Origin: Salinivirga sp035268865
GTDB taxonomy: Bacteria > Bacteroidota > Bacteroidia > Bacteroidales > Salinivirgaceae
Assembly: GCF_035268865.1 (NCBI RefSeq)
Contig: NZ_DATFKB010000104.1
Coordinates: forward strand, 1 to 64,000
Length of the DNA stretch: 64,000 nt
Reading direction: 5' to 3'
Shown: positions 25,349 to 35,976 of the stretch, one piece after another
Layout: each line of letters begins with the position of its first letter
How positions within the stretch are numbered: the first letter of the stretch is position 1
The notes under the pieces: generated by a model
The model's database searches: none
Seen by the model: only the letters and a program-made list of their open reading frames with translations
What the model was told of the DNA's origin: nothing
Program-made: the position numbers and the translations under genes

Positions 25349-28300
25349 TTATTCCTTACGTTTAACTTTTACAAACTTCGATTGGGTGCGTGCATTAATT
25401 GCATGATCGTACATGGCTTCTACCGAAACCGGCGCTAAATAAAACCGGCCAGGATAGCTGGCATTTAACTTAATATAAAATACTTTTTCCTGACTCTTAG
25501 CCAAATCAAAATAGGTCATCACCCTGGTGTCGCGAAAATCGCGGTAAGTGTAATTGCTCTCGTTAATTTCGCCGTCGAAATCGGTAAACCGTGTATTAAT
25601 AATTTCCCAACCTCCGGGTGCAGTATATGTAAGGGCTAAATCTTTATAGGCTCTTCTTACACCGGGATGCCTCACCTTAATTTGTGCGATAAAATCTGTG
25701 GTTTGGTCGATTTGGGAAACCGACACCGGATTTTGGTTGAAATCAAGGTATTGCACATCAATACTCAAATTAGAGGCACCACCAGCCATTTCTTTAGGCA
25801 ACGGTTTACCCTGACTGATCATCTGAAGAAATATTTCACCACCCGACTGGTTAGTAAACCTGATATTCTGCGACAATGAAAATTCTAATGGGAAATCGAC
25901 ACTGGCCACATGCTTGCTACTTTGCACAGTATTTTTCTTGCCATTATTTACGGCATAAGTGAGGTCAATTTTACGTGCCACATCACGTTTGCGGTAAAAA
26001 TCGGCGATGGCGTACATAACCCATGCACGGGTTTGCGTACTGTACCAGCGGTCTTCAATCATAGCATCCGACATTTCAGCGATCAGATTAAAAGCTTCGG
26101 TCTCTTTACCTAAATAATCGAGTGTTTGTAGCACCATAGCCTGCTCGCGCAACGAAGATCCGTAGGTATACCTGATCGTTTCAATGGGTTCTGCTACTGA
26201 CAAACTTGTTATAAGTTTTTCAGCTGCACGTTCCCGCCCTGCTACAGCATAAGCAGCAGCCAATCGCCACTGAACCGCAGGATGTAAATCTTCAATACTT
26301 CTCAAACGATTCATTGGACCACGTGCAGGCTTATCGGCCAATGCAAGGGTATAAAGTCGGTAGGCTTGATTGTATCGCGAAGTCGGGCCATTATCGACCC
26401 AATTGCGGGCCATAGTTTTCTGGTAACGTATCCATTTATTCAACAATCCACGGTCGACCTGGTAACCTGCCTCCCGGGCAACAAGCATAAAATGTCCGGC
26501 ATAGTTGGTGCTCCATTCATTTACATTGCGTGAACCAGGCCAGTATGCCAATCCCCCACTGTTCGTCTGAAACTTACGAAGCTTTTGAAGTGCAGCGGCA
26601 ATTTTATCTTTCATTCGTTGGGCACTTTTATCTGTCAACTGTATTATTTTCGGCGCATACACAAGTCCGAAAACACCTGAAACAGTCTGCTCAATGCAGC
26701 CATGCGGATAATTTAAGAGATAATGAAAATGCTTTTGAATATTGAATGGTGGCATTGTGGCAATTTCAGCTGTAAAATCATTCGTGCCTGGTGCTCCGAT
26801 CGGATCGATGGCCACAGTACGGCTCTCATTATCGTCGAGGCGTACATAATTCACATTATAAATGACAGGTGTAGGATTATAAATTTCCACAAAAAGCGGT
26901 TCCATGGCCGTATAACTTCCATCCATCGCATGAATACTGAATTTTGTGCTTCCGGGTGCCTTACCAACCACACAATCAAAATATATCATTTTTTCCTGCT
27001 GCCCGCTTTCAAAAGATATCCTTCTTTTGGGATTGTCGACGCTAATTTTATTGTCGTGTTTTACCTCTACGGTTACACTGCCACCTGATGTCTGATCACG
27101 AAAAACATTCACAGGCAAAACAAACTGATCTTTCATGACCAATTTTCGCGGTGCAGTAGCCATCACCATCAAAGGTGATTTAACTTTTGTAGAACGTTCC
27201 GCCTTACCAAAAGCCTGCTTGCTGCGCGCCACAACCATTGTTCGTACCTCTCCGATGTAGGGAGGCAATTTCATTTTATGGGTATATGATTTTCCTTTTT
27301 CAAGGTTAAATGGCCCCTCTACAATTACAACCGGTTTAAATCGCTGGTCGGCAACCTGTGAAGGATCTTTATCGCCCATGGCACCACCACCGATACCAAT
27401 TACACGTTCAATTGTGGAGCTGAACGCACCAATTACCCAGTCAAAAATATCGTAGGTCATCACGCCCAGGGCCTCGTGGCTAAAGAAATGGGCGTATGGA
27501 TCCGGTGTGGTAAAATTGGTCAACGCCAGCAGCCCTTCGTCAACTATGGCAATGCTATAGTTCATGGCCTTGCCGTATTGCTCTGAAATGGTAATCTCAA
27601 ACTCCTCGCCGGATTCTATGGTTCCATCCATTTCAATTACCGGATATATTTTCTTTTCGGGATCAGTCACTTTAATTCCGGCCACACCATAAAGCCTTAA
27701 CGGCAAATCGTTTGCTGTTCGGCTGTAAGATTGCAGGTAATGAATATTGATGTAACAGTTCGGACTCATTTGGGGTGTTGCTTTAAATGAGAATGACGTT
27801 TCCCCATCCTGGGTATCGACCCAATAATCTTCAATTACCTTTACACCATTTTCAATACTCACAAGTGCCTTACCTCCTGCTTCGGTTGGAAAGCTCAGGC
27901 TCACTTTTTCGCCGGTTTCGTATTGCTCCTTATCGGTGGCAAAACGAAGCATATTTTGCGAAACACCGTCAGGTCGGTTCGAACGCCCTGCAATAGATGG
28001 CCAGTCAAAATAAATAAATTTGGAGGCCACCTGCTGATTGCGCATGTTGGTTACTTCAATTAAATAGCGTCCCCATTCGTTACGATCCATCGAAAGATTG
28101 TACGTTGCTCTTCCATTTTTTATATTAACGTAATCGGTCTTTTTCAGCTTTTTATATCGGCGATAGCGATATCCGAAATCACTGGCAGACTCCCACCACC
28201 AACTCCAGGCAACTTTATAAACCTTCACTTTAGCCCTAACTGTTGAGCTCATTTTTTCGCCTTTTACGTTAGTTGCTGCCAAATCTACGGCAATTTCTTT

Positions 28301-30856
28301 GTCGGTTTGGTACATGTTGTAACGACCTGTAGGCTCGGGCAATCTTATACCCACATAGGAGGTGTAAGGAAAATATTGCTGCCTGGCTGATGCTATGCTG
28401 AAGTTTCCATTGGGCTCAAAAACCTTAAAAAAGTACGAAAGCGCAACTTTAGCCGGTAGCTCCTGCGATTTCGGGATATAAGGCGAAATTTTAGCATCTC
28501 CGTTGGCATCAAGTTTTCCTTCAAAATACATTTGAGGAGGCGTACTCAGTTGCTGCTCCTGGTGATTGAACTCATACCCCGGCCAATCATCAAACCGGAG
28601 TCTTGATTTTGTAGCAGCTCCTTCTACTGTAACCTTTAAATTACTTACCGGTGCACCGTGCAGCCATTCTACATGAAGCCCAATGTCCTGTTTCTCATCA
28701 GCCAGTAGTTTTTCCGGGGTATCAATATCCAGTTTAAGCCTGTTAGGTTTTACTGTTTCCACAGCTATTGATTTCGTAAATGTACGGCTACCCACCAGTA
28801 CCTTTATGCGCCAGGTACCGGTTTCATCATCAGATGAAGTGGGAAAATGCACCAAATAATGATCCGCTGCATTACGCGAAAGCACCTTTTTACCGGCCAG
28901 TTGCGAACGCGCATTATACAATTCAATGGTAACGGGAATATTGCCAGGCAAATTACCTGTTAAGTCATGCAACATAAAACCGGCATAAATCGTATCGCCG
29001 GGTCTGTAAACACCACGTTCATTGTACAAAAAACCTTTCATTCCCTCGCGCACAACTACACCATCTGTCGGAAAATGGCTGTATGAAAGGGCTTCAGAAC
29101 TACTCATGCGTAGATATGTGGCATGATTTCCATCTGTAACTTTTACAAAATAGGGATCTTCAGATCCAACAAATTCAATTTTTCCATTGGCATCGGTCTT
29201 TCCCTCTTTGAGAACTTGTTGTTGATAATTCAACACCTCAACTGTGGCGCCCGATAGCACCTCTGTTGTTGACAAACGTGTTGCAAATACTGTTAGATGC
29301 TCACCTTCTCCTGCTTTAGCAATAACGCCAATATCGCTGATCATAAAATTATGTTTCATGGCGCGTCTGAAACCATAATAGTATTCATGACAGGGATCAT
29401 CGCGGTGACGCCAGCTATAACTATTGCCATATGAATAACTTGAAAAGTTTTTCCAGAAACGCTCAGATGCAATTTGTGCCTTTTTATCAGCAGCAAGCTC
29501 ATCGCATTGTGTGATGGCATTTTCTTTCCGGAAACCAATCTGCACATGGTACAGGGCACCCGGGGCCTGCTCTACAATTTTATTCAGATCAATATAAAAA
29601 GTATTCCACTGGCCCAGATCAGTATTGGCAAATTGTTCCAGCATTACTGTCTGCTCAAAAACGGGTTTCCCGACACGATTCAGTTGGCGGTTATCGTCGA
29701 GACTATTTACCTGCAAAAACTGAATGATATTGTTTTCATACACACGATACACACGAACATCAACAGCCTTTAAATTCACAGCCTCGAAAGCAAAGAGCGC
29801 ACCCTGTTCTCCTGGTGGCAGTATTACATCATCTGATTTGGCCCGCACAGCCGGTTTTAATTCTTCAAAAAGGATATTAAAAACTGTATCGGCGCTCAAT
29901 GTTTTATCATTCGTACTCTCTATGCCTCGCCGAATGGTCAATTCATCCTGAATTTTCTGTCGCTCTACGGGCTGTATAATCAGCTGATTTCCGGCCACAT
30001 CCACCTGGTAATCATCGATTTGCTCAAACCCAACGAGGCCGGATAATTCCTGGTACCGCTTAATGGGATCAGAAAAGTAAAGCACAACTTGTTGATCGGG
30101 ATGCTGCTGTACTTTATAACCTGTAATGATAAATTCATTTTTCGAAGGAATTTTATACGTAGTAGTTCCTTTATTGCTTATGTTCAGCGGCTCTCCGGTA
30201 TATTGAATGGTTAAAACTCTTGACTTTTCGGTTCGGGCAATACTATCGATTGTAAATTGAAAAAAACGACCACTTTTATCTGCCTCCCACTTCACCTTGT
30301 AACTTTTATCACCAACAGTTGCCTGTAGCATTTTACCCACAACATCGGCCTCGGCTTTATCTGCAAGTTTGAGGTTACCATACACTTTCAGCATATCTGC
30401 TTTCTGAATATCAACCGGCGCAAGACCTTCAATTTCAATATTAAAATTTTGCTCAATCACATTAAAATCAAACTCATAGGCATCTACCTTAAGTGAATCG
30501 ACCATTTCTGACAAATCGACTTCAACATGATACTGAGTACCGTTTTTAAAAGGCTCAGCCGGGGTATACTCCAGCACATTGGGCTGCACCCAAATGGCCT
30601 GACCTTTAGTTTTGGGCGATATTTCAAACGCACCATCAGAGAGCGCAATGCCTGTTTGATCTACCGAAACGATATTTTGAGTAAAATAAACTTTTACGGC
30701 ACTATGAGCAGATACCGTCCCACTGGTATGTGCTGAAATCCAGCGGGCATATGTTTGTCTGTTTTGCTCACCTGACGAAGCAAAAACAATAAAATATAAT
30801 GCGATTGCCACAGCCAGCAATGCGCCAATGGTAATAAGTAGTGTTTTTCGATTCAT
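25349..30856 (-). CDS. alpha-2-macroglobulin family protein with thioester motif
   Basis: 1835 residues, anchored by an N-terminal hydrophobic helix (about 5-27, no lipobox cysteine). Successive macroglobulin (MG) beta-sandwich domains fill the first about 1000 residues, including the MG2-type block RGVYRPGDTIYAGFML. The bait-region/MG7 part precedes the thioester domain, where YPHGCIEQTVSG places the reactive Cys at 1387 and the Gln three residues later, an intact CxEQ. An alpha-toroid and C-terminal receptor-like domain follow. Bacterial relatives trap proteases in the periplasm, often beside PBP1C; no PBP1C gene lies nearby. It is a single-gene unit with its own terminator. Confidence 0.95.
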   Translation of the reverse strand: MNRKTLLITIGALLAVAIALYFIVFASSGEQNRQTYARWISAHTSGTVSAHSAVKVYFTQNIVSVDQTGIALSDGAFEISPKTKGQAIWVQPNVLEYTPAEPFKNGTQYHVEVDLSEMVDSLKVDAYEFDFNVIEQNFNIEIEGLAPVDIQKADMLKVYGNLKLADKAEADVVGKMLQATVGDKSYKVKWEADKSGRFFQFTIDSIARTEKSRVLTIQYTGEPLNISNKGTTTYKIPSKNEFIITGYKVQQHPDQQVVLYFSDPIKRYQELSGLVGFEQIDDYQVDVAGNQLIIQPVERQKIQDELTIRRGIESTNDKTLSADTVFNILFEELKPAVRAKSDDVILPPGEQGALFAFEAVNLKAVDVRVYRVYENNIIQFLQVNSLDDNRQLNRVGKPVFEQTVMLEQFANTDLGQWNTFYIDLNKIVEQAPGALYHVQIGFRKENAITQCDELAADKKAQIASERFWKNFSSYSYGNSYSWRHRDDPCHEYYYGFRRAMKHNFMISDIGVIAKAGEGEHLTVFATRLSTTEVLSGATVEVLNYQQQVLKEGKTDANGKIEFVGSEDPYFVKVTDGNHATYLRMSSSEALSYSHFPTDGVVVREGMKGFLYNERGVYRPGDTIYAGFMLHDLTGNLPGNIPVTIELYNARSQLAGKKVLSRNAADHYLVHFPTSSDDETGTWRIKVLVGSRTFTKSIAVETVKPNRLKLDIDTPEKLLADEKQDIGLHVEWLHGAPVSNLKVTVEGAATKSRLRFDDWPGYEFNHQEQQLSTPPQMYFEGKLDANGDAKISPYIPKSQELPAKVALSYFFKVFEPNGNFSIASARQQYFPYTSYVGIRLPEPTGRYNMYQTDKEIAVDLAATNVKGEKMSSTVRAKVKVYKVAWSWWWESASDFGYRYRRYKKLKKTDYVNIKNGRATYNLSMDRNEWGRYLIEVTNMRNQQVASKFIYFDWPSIAGRSNRPDGVSQNMLRFATDKEQYETGEKVSLSFPTEAGGKALVSIENGVKVIEDYWVDTQDGETSFSFKATPQMSPNCYINIHYLQSYSRTANDLPLRLYGVAGIKVTDPEKKIYPVIEMDGTIESGEEFEITISEQYGKAMNYSIAIVDEGLLALTNFTTPDPYAHFFSHEALGVMTYDIFDWVIGAFSSTIERVIGIGGGAMGDKDPSQVADQRFKPVVIVEGPFNLEKGKSYTHKMKLPPYIGEVRTMVVARSKQAFGKAERSTKVKSPLMVMATAPRKLVMKDQFVLPVNVFRDQTSGGSVTVEVKHDNKISVDNPKRRISFESGQQEKMIYFDCVVGKAPGSTKFSIHAMDGSYTAMEPLFVEIYNPTPVIYNVNYVRLDDNESRTVAIDPIGAPGTNDFTAEIATMPPFNIQKHFHYLLNYPHGCIEQTVSGVFGLVYAPKIIQLTDKSAQRMKDKIAAALQKLRKFQTNSGGLAYWPGSRNVNEWSTNYAGHFMLVAREAGYQVDRGLLNKWIRYQKTMARNWVDNGPTSRYNQAYRLYTLALADKPARGPMNRLRSIEDLHPAVQWRLAAAYAVAGRERAAEKLITSLSVAEPIETIRYTYGSSLREQAMVLQTLDYLGKETEAFNLIAEMSDAMIEDRWYSTQTRAWVMYAIADFYRKRDVARKIDLTYAVNNGKKNTVQSSKHVASVDFPLEFSLSQNIRFTNQSGGEIFLQMISQGKPLPKEMAGGASNLSIDVQYLDFNQNPVSVSQIDQTTDFIAQIKVRHPGVRRAYKDLALTYTAPGGWEIINTRFTDFDGEINESNYTYRDFRDTRVMTYFDLAKSQEKVFYIKLNASYPGRFYLAPVSVEAMYDHAINARTQSKFVKVKRKE

Positions 30857-31284
30857 GGCAGACTAATTTTTGTTTAAAGTTAAAAAAAATGGGGTTGTAA
30901 TGGTAATTATTAAGGTGCCATTTCCATAGGTTTATGATGAAGGGTAGCAAAAATTAGCTAAACAGCCATTACCAGAAACGAACTCTGCGCATCGGTTAAG
31001 TGGCATAAAGCCGCTAAGCCTTTCCCGTGGATGCTTGTTCTCCTCTAGTTTTTCTCAAAACCTGAACAACCAGACGTGACCCGCTTAGCGTATATTCCAT
31101 CAGTCATACTTTTCGAAAGCGATTGAAGCATCTAAAAACAATGCGCAGTCTTTAAACCAGCGAAAGGAAAAGAAGCTAATAGTTCCATCAAACATTTAAC
31201 CATTTGGCCGTATCGATATAAAAATATCTTCATTTCCCTGCCGGAAAATATTATCTTCGTGAAGATTTAAAATTTTAATGCATT
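30857..31284. other. 428-bp gene-free divergent region
   Basis: Separates the macroglobulin and purD starts. It contains an 8-bp inverted repeat, CGCTAAGC at 31012-31019 and GCTTAGCG at 31083-31090, with less AT-rich sequence between than its surroundings. No purine riboswitch-like or PurR-like element was recognised and no start-to-stop frame is convincing. A weak -7-like TATCTTCG is at 31252-31259 before purD. Confidence 0.4.
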
Positions 31285-32556
31285 ATGAACGTATTGATAC
31301 TTGGCTCCGGTGGCAGAGAACATGCACTGGCGTGGAAACTCAGCCAAAGTAAAAAAATCGATCAATTATATATTGCTCCTGGGAACGGTGGTACGCAACA
31401 CTGCGGAACCAATATCGATATAGCTCCTGATGACTTTGAAGCAATTAAAAAAATTACGCTGGAGCAACAGATCGGCCTTGTCATTGTTGGGCCTGAAGCG
31501 CCACTTGTGAAAGGAATAACCGATTTTTTCACTGCAGAGGAAAAACTAAAATCAATACCAGTTGTGGGCCCTACAAAAGCCGGAGCCAAACTGGAAGGCA
31601 GTAAAGATTTTGCTAAAGCATTTATGCAGGAATTCAAAATTCCAACTGCTCAATATCAGTCGTTTACAAAAGATACGCTAAAGGAGGGGAAAACATTCCT
31701 TGAAACCTTAAAGGCACCCTATGTATTGAAAGCAGACGGTCTGGCAGCAGGCAAAGGGGTATTGATTCTCGAGGATATTGATGAAGCAAAAATAGAGTTG
31801 GAAAATATGCTCACCGGCAAATTTGGTGATGCAAGTGCTACCGTGGTAATAGAGGAATTCCTGAAAGGCATCGAATTGTCGTGTTTCTGTTATACCAATG
31901 GGAAAGATTATGTGATGCTGCCAGAGGCTAAAGACTATAAGCGTATTGGGGAAGGCGACACAGGATTAAATACAGGTGGAATGGGTAGTATATCACCGGT
32001 TCCATTTGCCAACAAAGCATTTTTACAAAAAGTTGAAGAACGAATTGTTGAACCTACAATTCATGGGATACAGCAACGTGGAATTGATTATCACGGGTTC
32101 ATATTTTTTGGCCTGATGAATGTAAATGGAGACCCTTACGTGATTGAATACAATGTACGTCTGGGCGATCCTGAAACAGAGTCGATTATGCCCAGAATAA
32201 AAACCGACCTTATGGATATGTTCGGGGCCGGCATCGAAGATAACCTCAAAGACTTCACCCTGGAGCTTAAACCAGACTTCGCCACTGCCGTGATGCTTGT
32301 CTCAGGTGGATACCCTGAAGCCTACGAAAAAGGAAAAACAATTACAGGCCTTAATGCTGTAAAAGACAGTATTGTTTTACACGCCGGCACAAAAATCAAT
32401 AATAACGAAACGGTCACCAGTGGAGGCCGGGTAATGGCCATTACAAGCCTTGACCAAACAATGGAAGCAGCATTGAAAACTTCAATGAATAATGCAGAAA
32501 AAATTAATTTTGATAAAAAATATTACCGGAAGGACCTGGGATTTGACTTAAAATAG
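31285..32556 (+). CDS. purD: phosphoribosylamine-glycine ligase
   Basis: 423 residues, the normal length for PurD, which joins glycine to 5-phosphoribosylamine using ATP in de novo purine synthesis. The N-domain opens MNVLILGSGGREHALAWKL. The ATP-grasp core includes YVLKADGLAAGKGV and the metal-binding YNVRLGDPETES. The C-domain ends NFDKKYYRKDLG, typical of the enzyme. It is followed 7 bp later by a DUF6427 gene, a linkage seen in other Bacteroidota. Confidence 0.98.
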   Translation: MNVLILGSGGREHALAWKLSQSKKIDQLYIAPGNGGTQHCGTNIDIAPDDFEAIKKITLEQQIGLVIVGPEAPLVKGITDFFTAEEKLKSIPVVGPTKAGAKLEGSKDFAKAFMQEFKIPTAQYQSFTKDTLKEGKTFLETLKAPYVLKADGLAAGKGVLILEDIDEAKIELENMLTGKFGDASATVVIEEFLKGIELSCFCYTNGKDYVMLPEAKDYKRIGEGDTGLNTGGMGSISPVPFANKAFLQKVEERIVEPTIHGIQQRGIDYHGFIFFGLMNVNGDPYVIEYNVRLGDPETESIMPRIKTDLMDMFGAGIEDNLKDFTLELKPDFATAVMLVSGGYPEAYEKGKTITGLNAVKDSIVLHAGTKINNNETVTSGGRVMAITSLDQTMEAALKTSMNNAEKINFDKKYYRKDLGFDLK

Positions 32557-32563
32557 ATAGCGT

Positions 32564-33535
32564 ATGTTTGTTAGATTACTTAAAGGACCACAACCCGCCA
32601 ATATATTGCTTATAGTGCTTTTCAGCATTTTACTATGGCTCAAACTGTTCTGGACCCACGATTTCACATCACAAACATTCTTTGCTCCCTTCCTTAGGCC
32701 TGACTATCTGCATATTGGAAATCAACAGTTTCTTAATACAATACTGCTCTTTGCAATCATTGTATTTGAAGCTTTCTATATGGTCAGACTTAATTTTCAG
32801 TACATATTTATCGACCGGCGCACATACTTTCCGGCATTTGTGTATATTTTATGGATGACCTTAATGACCGGGACCAACCATTTTAATGCAACTGTTATTG
32901 CAAATCTTTTCATCCTTATTGCATTTGAGGATATGCTCAAAACACAGATAAATCGTTTAAACATTAGAATAATATACAGGACAGGGCTGTTGATCGGCAT
33001 TGCGGCCATGTTTTATTGGCCGGTAATACTAATGTTAGTACCTTTTTGGTTTTTTACACTCATTTTACATGGTCTTAACTGGCGAGGTCTGATCGCACAA
33101 ATTCTGGGTGCTTTAACGCCCTGGGTATTTATAGCTTTTTACTATTTCATGACCGATCAGATTGGAGTATATCAGGACATCACAAACAGTTTAACGATGC
33201 AGCGCAACTTCCCGCTGAGTGACGATATGAGGTCAATTAAAATATATGTTCTGATCTTTTTACTTTTAAGCGCCATGTGGTATCATTTTACACATGTAAT
33301 TGATAAGAAAATCATCATTAGAAAATATTACAATGGTCTGTTTTGGTTCTTATTAACCATCACAGCAAGTATGTTATTGATACCTTCTGCCGGCCAGGCA
33401 GGTATTGCATTGGCAGGCATCCCGGCAACTATATTTTTATCCAATCAATACCTCATTACCCGCAGCAGAATCTTTCCCGAGATTAACTTCAGTATTTTCG
33501 TCGCTGCAGCAGTTGCATGGGTTGTAATAGCCTAA
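32564..33535 (+). CDS. DUF6427 family membrane protein
   Basis: 323 residues with eight or nine hydrophobic helices and no soluble domain. It starts MFVRLLKGPQPANILLIVL, the family's typical opening. Its function is unknown. The 7-bp spacing after purD indicates cotranscription. The N-terminal loop that places the first helix after 'RLLKGPQP' and the Tyr/Trp-rich loops are conserved features of the family as I recall it. Confidence 0.82.
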   Translation: MFVRLLKGPQPANILLIVLFSILLWLKLFWTHDFTSQTFFAPFLRPDYLHIGNQQFLNTILLFAIIVFEAFYMVRLNFQYIFIDRRTYFPAFVYILWMTLMTGTNHFNATVIANLFILIAFEDMLKTQINRLNIRIIYRTGLLIGIAAMFYWPVILMLVPFWFFTLILHGLNWRGLIAQILGALTPWVFIAFYYFMTDQIGVYQDITNSLTMQRNFPLSDDMRSIKIYVLIFLLLSAMWYHFTHVIDKKIIIRKYYNGLFWFLLTITASMLLIPSAGQAGIALAGIPATIFLSNQYLITRSRIFPEINFSIFVAAAVAWVVIA

Positions 33536-33562
33536 ATGACAAGAGCTCCGAATATGGAAACG

Positions 33563-33820
33563 TTAATCGTCCATTGATTTGGTCTCAATCCTTTTTCCGC
33601 CGGCAGAATCCTCAGGCGGGTTTTCCTGCAAGTGATTCAGGTCGGCTACAAATTTTTCAATAGTATCATCATCAAAGCCTTTTTCTTTAGCGGCTTCTTC
33701 AAGGGTTCCCCAAATAGGCTCGCCACAAGCAATACACTTAATTCCCTGCTCCATCATGTACCTTACTGCTCCGGGTACATCATCTACAAGGTCTTCAATT
33801 GTAATATCTTTTGTAATCAT
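33563..33820 (-). CDS. DUF1858 domain protein
   Basis: 85 residues. The DUF1858 domain spans 1-60: TIEDLVDDVPGAVRYMMEQG followed by KCIACGEPIWGTLEEAAKEKG, with the conserved Cys-x-x-Cys (CIAC) followed by GEPxWGTLEEAA. The domain is linked to hydride/thiol and iron-sulphur related proteins, but a defined role is lacking. It sits between convergent and divergent neighbours and is probably monocistronic. Confidence 0.88.
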   Translation of the reverse strand: MITKDITIEDLVDDVPGAVRYMMEQGIKCIACGEPIWGTLEEAAKEKGFDDDTIEKFVADLNHLQENPPEDSAGGKRIETKSMDD

Positions 33821-33949
33821 AATATCTATATATTTTGATACGTAAAGTTACAAGAAATATTCCAAAACAAAAAACAACTCAAAACATTAAAATTCAATAA
33901 ATTAAGACCTGAAATTATGGCATTTAATAATCTTGAAAAACAATAAAAA

Positions 33950-35899
33950 CTACTCTTGTGATTTACAGTATCGCTTTATCACATTATAGGCCTGCTGAAT
34001 ACCAAGCTCGCCGGCTTTACTAATATCAAGGCATCCTTTTTCTGTTTCTTTAAGGTAAATTAATGTAAGACCACGATTGTAGTAGGCTTCAGGAAGTTTA
34101 TCAATGGAAATGGCCTCGGTATAATCTGCAATCCCTTTCTTAAATTCGCGCTGCTGGCAATATAAGTTACCACGATTATAATAAGCAAGACTAAATTTAT
34201 TGTTCAACTCTATGCTTCTGGACAAATCTTCAATGGCATCGGTATAATCAAGGGAACTATTGCCTCTGGTGGTATTATTCATTGAATTGGCATCTTCATT
34301 TAACCTGATTTGAGTCTGAAAATCATTCATTGTCTGAATATACGATTGCATTTGAGCTTTTATGGTGCCCAACAAGAAATACTCCTGCCAATTTTTTGCT
34401 GAGTTATCAAATGATTTTACTGCCTTATAATAGTTATTACTCAGGCTCTGGTCGAGCGCATAACTATACAATTGGAAACGCGAAGAACCGGGCGTGAGCG
34501 AATCAATACTTTCAGGTTCTGCAATCAAATTATCCGATTCGGTTTGCCATAGTCCGGGAATCCATTTCCAACTGTTATCATCATTCTTTTCATAATCAAA
34601 TATGGCTTGCACAAACTGCAGATTTTCTGGGTTTACATCCTCGGCCGCAGGGATAATTATGTAATTATTTTTAAGGGTAATCTGAACATCTTTGTTCTGA
34701 ATTCGATTCCGGCTAAAATCGTTATTAAACTCTGAGTTAAAATCAACAAGTTGTGCAAGGTTTTTCGATGTATCTCGAAATGCCTGGTAGGTAGTATCGT
34801 CATGAGACTTTTTATATTCGGCAATAATATTTTCAGCTTTTTGCCGGTCCAGATATGCTCCTTTATCCTGTCCCAGTTTTTGTTTTACTATAGACCTATT
34901 GATGTAAGCTGTGGCAAAATCGGGGAAAATATCTATGGCCTTACCATAATCTTCCAGCGCACCTTTTAAATCACCAATCTCAATCTTAACGCCAGCCCGG
35001 TTATAATAAACCAGCACGTTATCAGGGTTAAGATTACTTACTTTGTCATAATCTTCAATGGCATCGTCGTAATTACCCATTTCGGATTTAAGCAATGCAC
35101 GATTGTATATAGCCAGGGCATTGCCGGGGTCGAGTGTAATCACGGTGTTATAATCCTCCAAAGCCTTATCGTAATCACCCAACTTATAATAAGCCAGTGC
35201 TCGCTGATACACAACAAGGCTGTTTTTGGGGTCGAGTCTAAGGGCCATATCATAATCTTCAAGGGCTTGTTTATAGTCACCTTTCATGTAGGCAATAAGT
35301 CCGCGGCGCCTAAAAGCCTCTTCGTCGTATGGGTTTAACTTAATACTCTTATTGATGTCCTTAATAGCTTTTGCCGTATCTTTTAGCTCCAAAAAGGCTA
35401 TGGCCCTGTTCATATATGCTAAAGGCTGGTTAGGATCAATTCGCAGCGCTTCATTAAAATCATTTCTCGCCTTTTTATACTTTTCATTCATCAGGTAAGT
35501 AAGGCCGCGGTGCACATACACCATAGGCTCGGTAGGGTCCATTTGCAGCGCCTGTTCGTAATCGTCTAAAGCATCTTTAAAGTCATTAAGTTGTTCATGT
35601 GCCAGGCCCCTGTTATGATATGCCATTGCGAAAAAAGGATTAATGCTTATGGCTTTCGAAAAGTCGGCCCGGGCTCCCAGGTAATCACCAAGATTATACT
35701 TTGCAATACCCCGAAAAAAATAGGCATCGGCAAATTTTGGTTTCACTTCCAGTATACGGCTAAAACGGTTGATGGCTTCAGTATAGTTTTTATCCATCAG
35801 GGCTATACGCCCTGCCCCCAGGTAAGCTTTAATATTTAGTTGAGAAAACACTGAGAATGACAAGAACACAAACAATATAAAAACGAAATATTTCTTCAT
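33950..35899 (-). CDS. secreted tetratricopeptide repeat protein
   Basis: 649 residues with a signal peptide (1-19, MKKYFVFILFVFLSFSVFSQ). Roughly ten consecutive TPR units fill residues 25-365, each of the form 'A..NRGLAHxxLxDFxxALxDYxxALxLDP'. A less regular section follows, then two more TPRs near 550-625. No enzymatic domain is present, so it is probably a periplasmic or outer-membrane scaffold. It is divergent from the glycosyltransferase gene 77 bp away. Confidence 0.9.
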   Translation of the reverse strand: MKKYFVFILFVFLSFSVFSQLNIKAYLGAGRIALMDKNYTEAINRFSRILEVKPKFADAYFFRGIAKYNLGDYLGARADFSKAISINPFFAMAYHNRGLAHEQLNDFKDALDDYEQALQMDPTEPMVYVHRGLTYLMNEKYKKARNDFNEALRIDPNQPLAYMNRAIAFLELKDTAKAIKDINKSIKLNPYDEEAFRRRGLIAYMKGDYKQALEDYDMALRLDPKNSLVVYQRALAYYKLGDYDKALEDYNTVITLDPGNALAIYNRALLKSEMGNYDDAIEDYDKVSNLNPDNVLVYYNRAGVKIEIGDLKGALEDYGKAIDIFPDFATAYINRSIVKQKLGQDKGAYLDRQKAENIIAEYKKSHDDTTYQAFRDTSKNLAQLVDFNSEFNNDFSRNRIQNKDVQITLKNNYIIIPAAEDVNPENLQFVQAIFDYEKNDDNSWKWIPGLWQTESDNLIAEPESIDSLTPGSSRFQLYSYALDQSLSNNYYKAVKSFDNSAKNWQEYFLLGTIKAQMQSYIQTMNDFQTQIRLNEDANSMNNTTRGNSSLDYTDAIEDLSRSIELNNKFSLAYYNRGNLYCQQREFKKGIADYTEAISIDKLPEAYYNRGLTLIYLKETEKGCLDISKAGELGIQQAYNVIKRYCKSQE

Positions 35900-35976
35900 G
35901 TGATACGACTGTATTATTGCAGGTTTAGGCGTTAAACATTACTTTTACTGTTTAAGCAATTATTTAACGCAATATA

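Noticed and set aside
26723..27088. A 121-residue open frame on the plus strand
   Set aside because: It is antisense to the alpha-2-macroglobulin gene and has no domain or promoter of its own.
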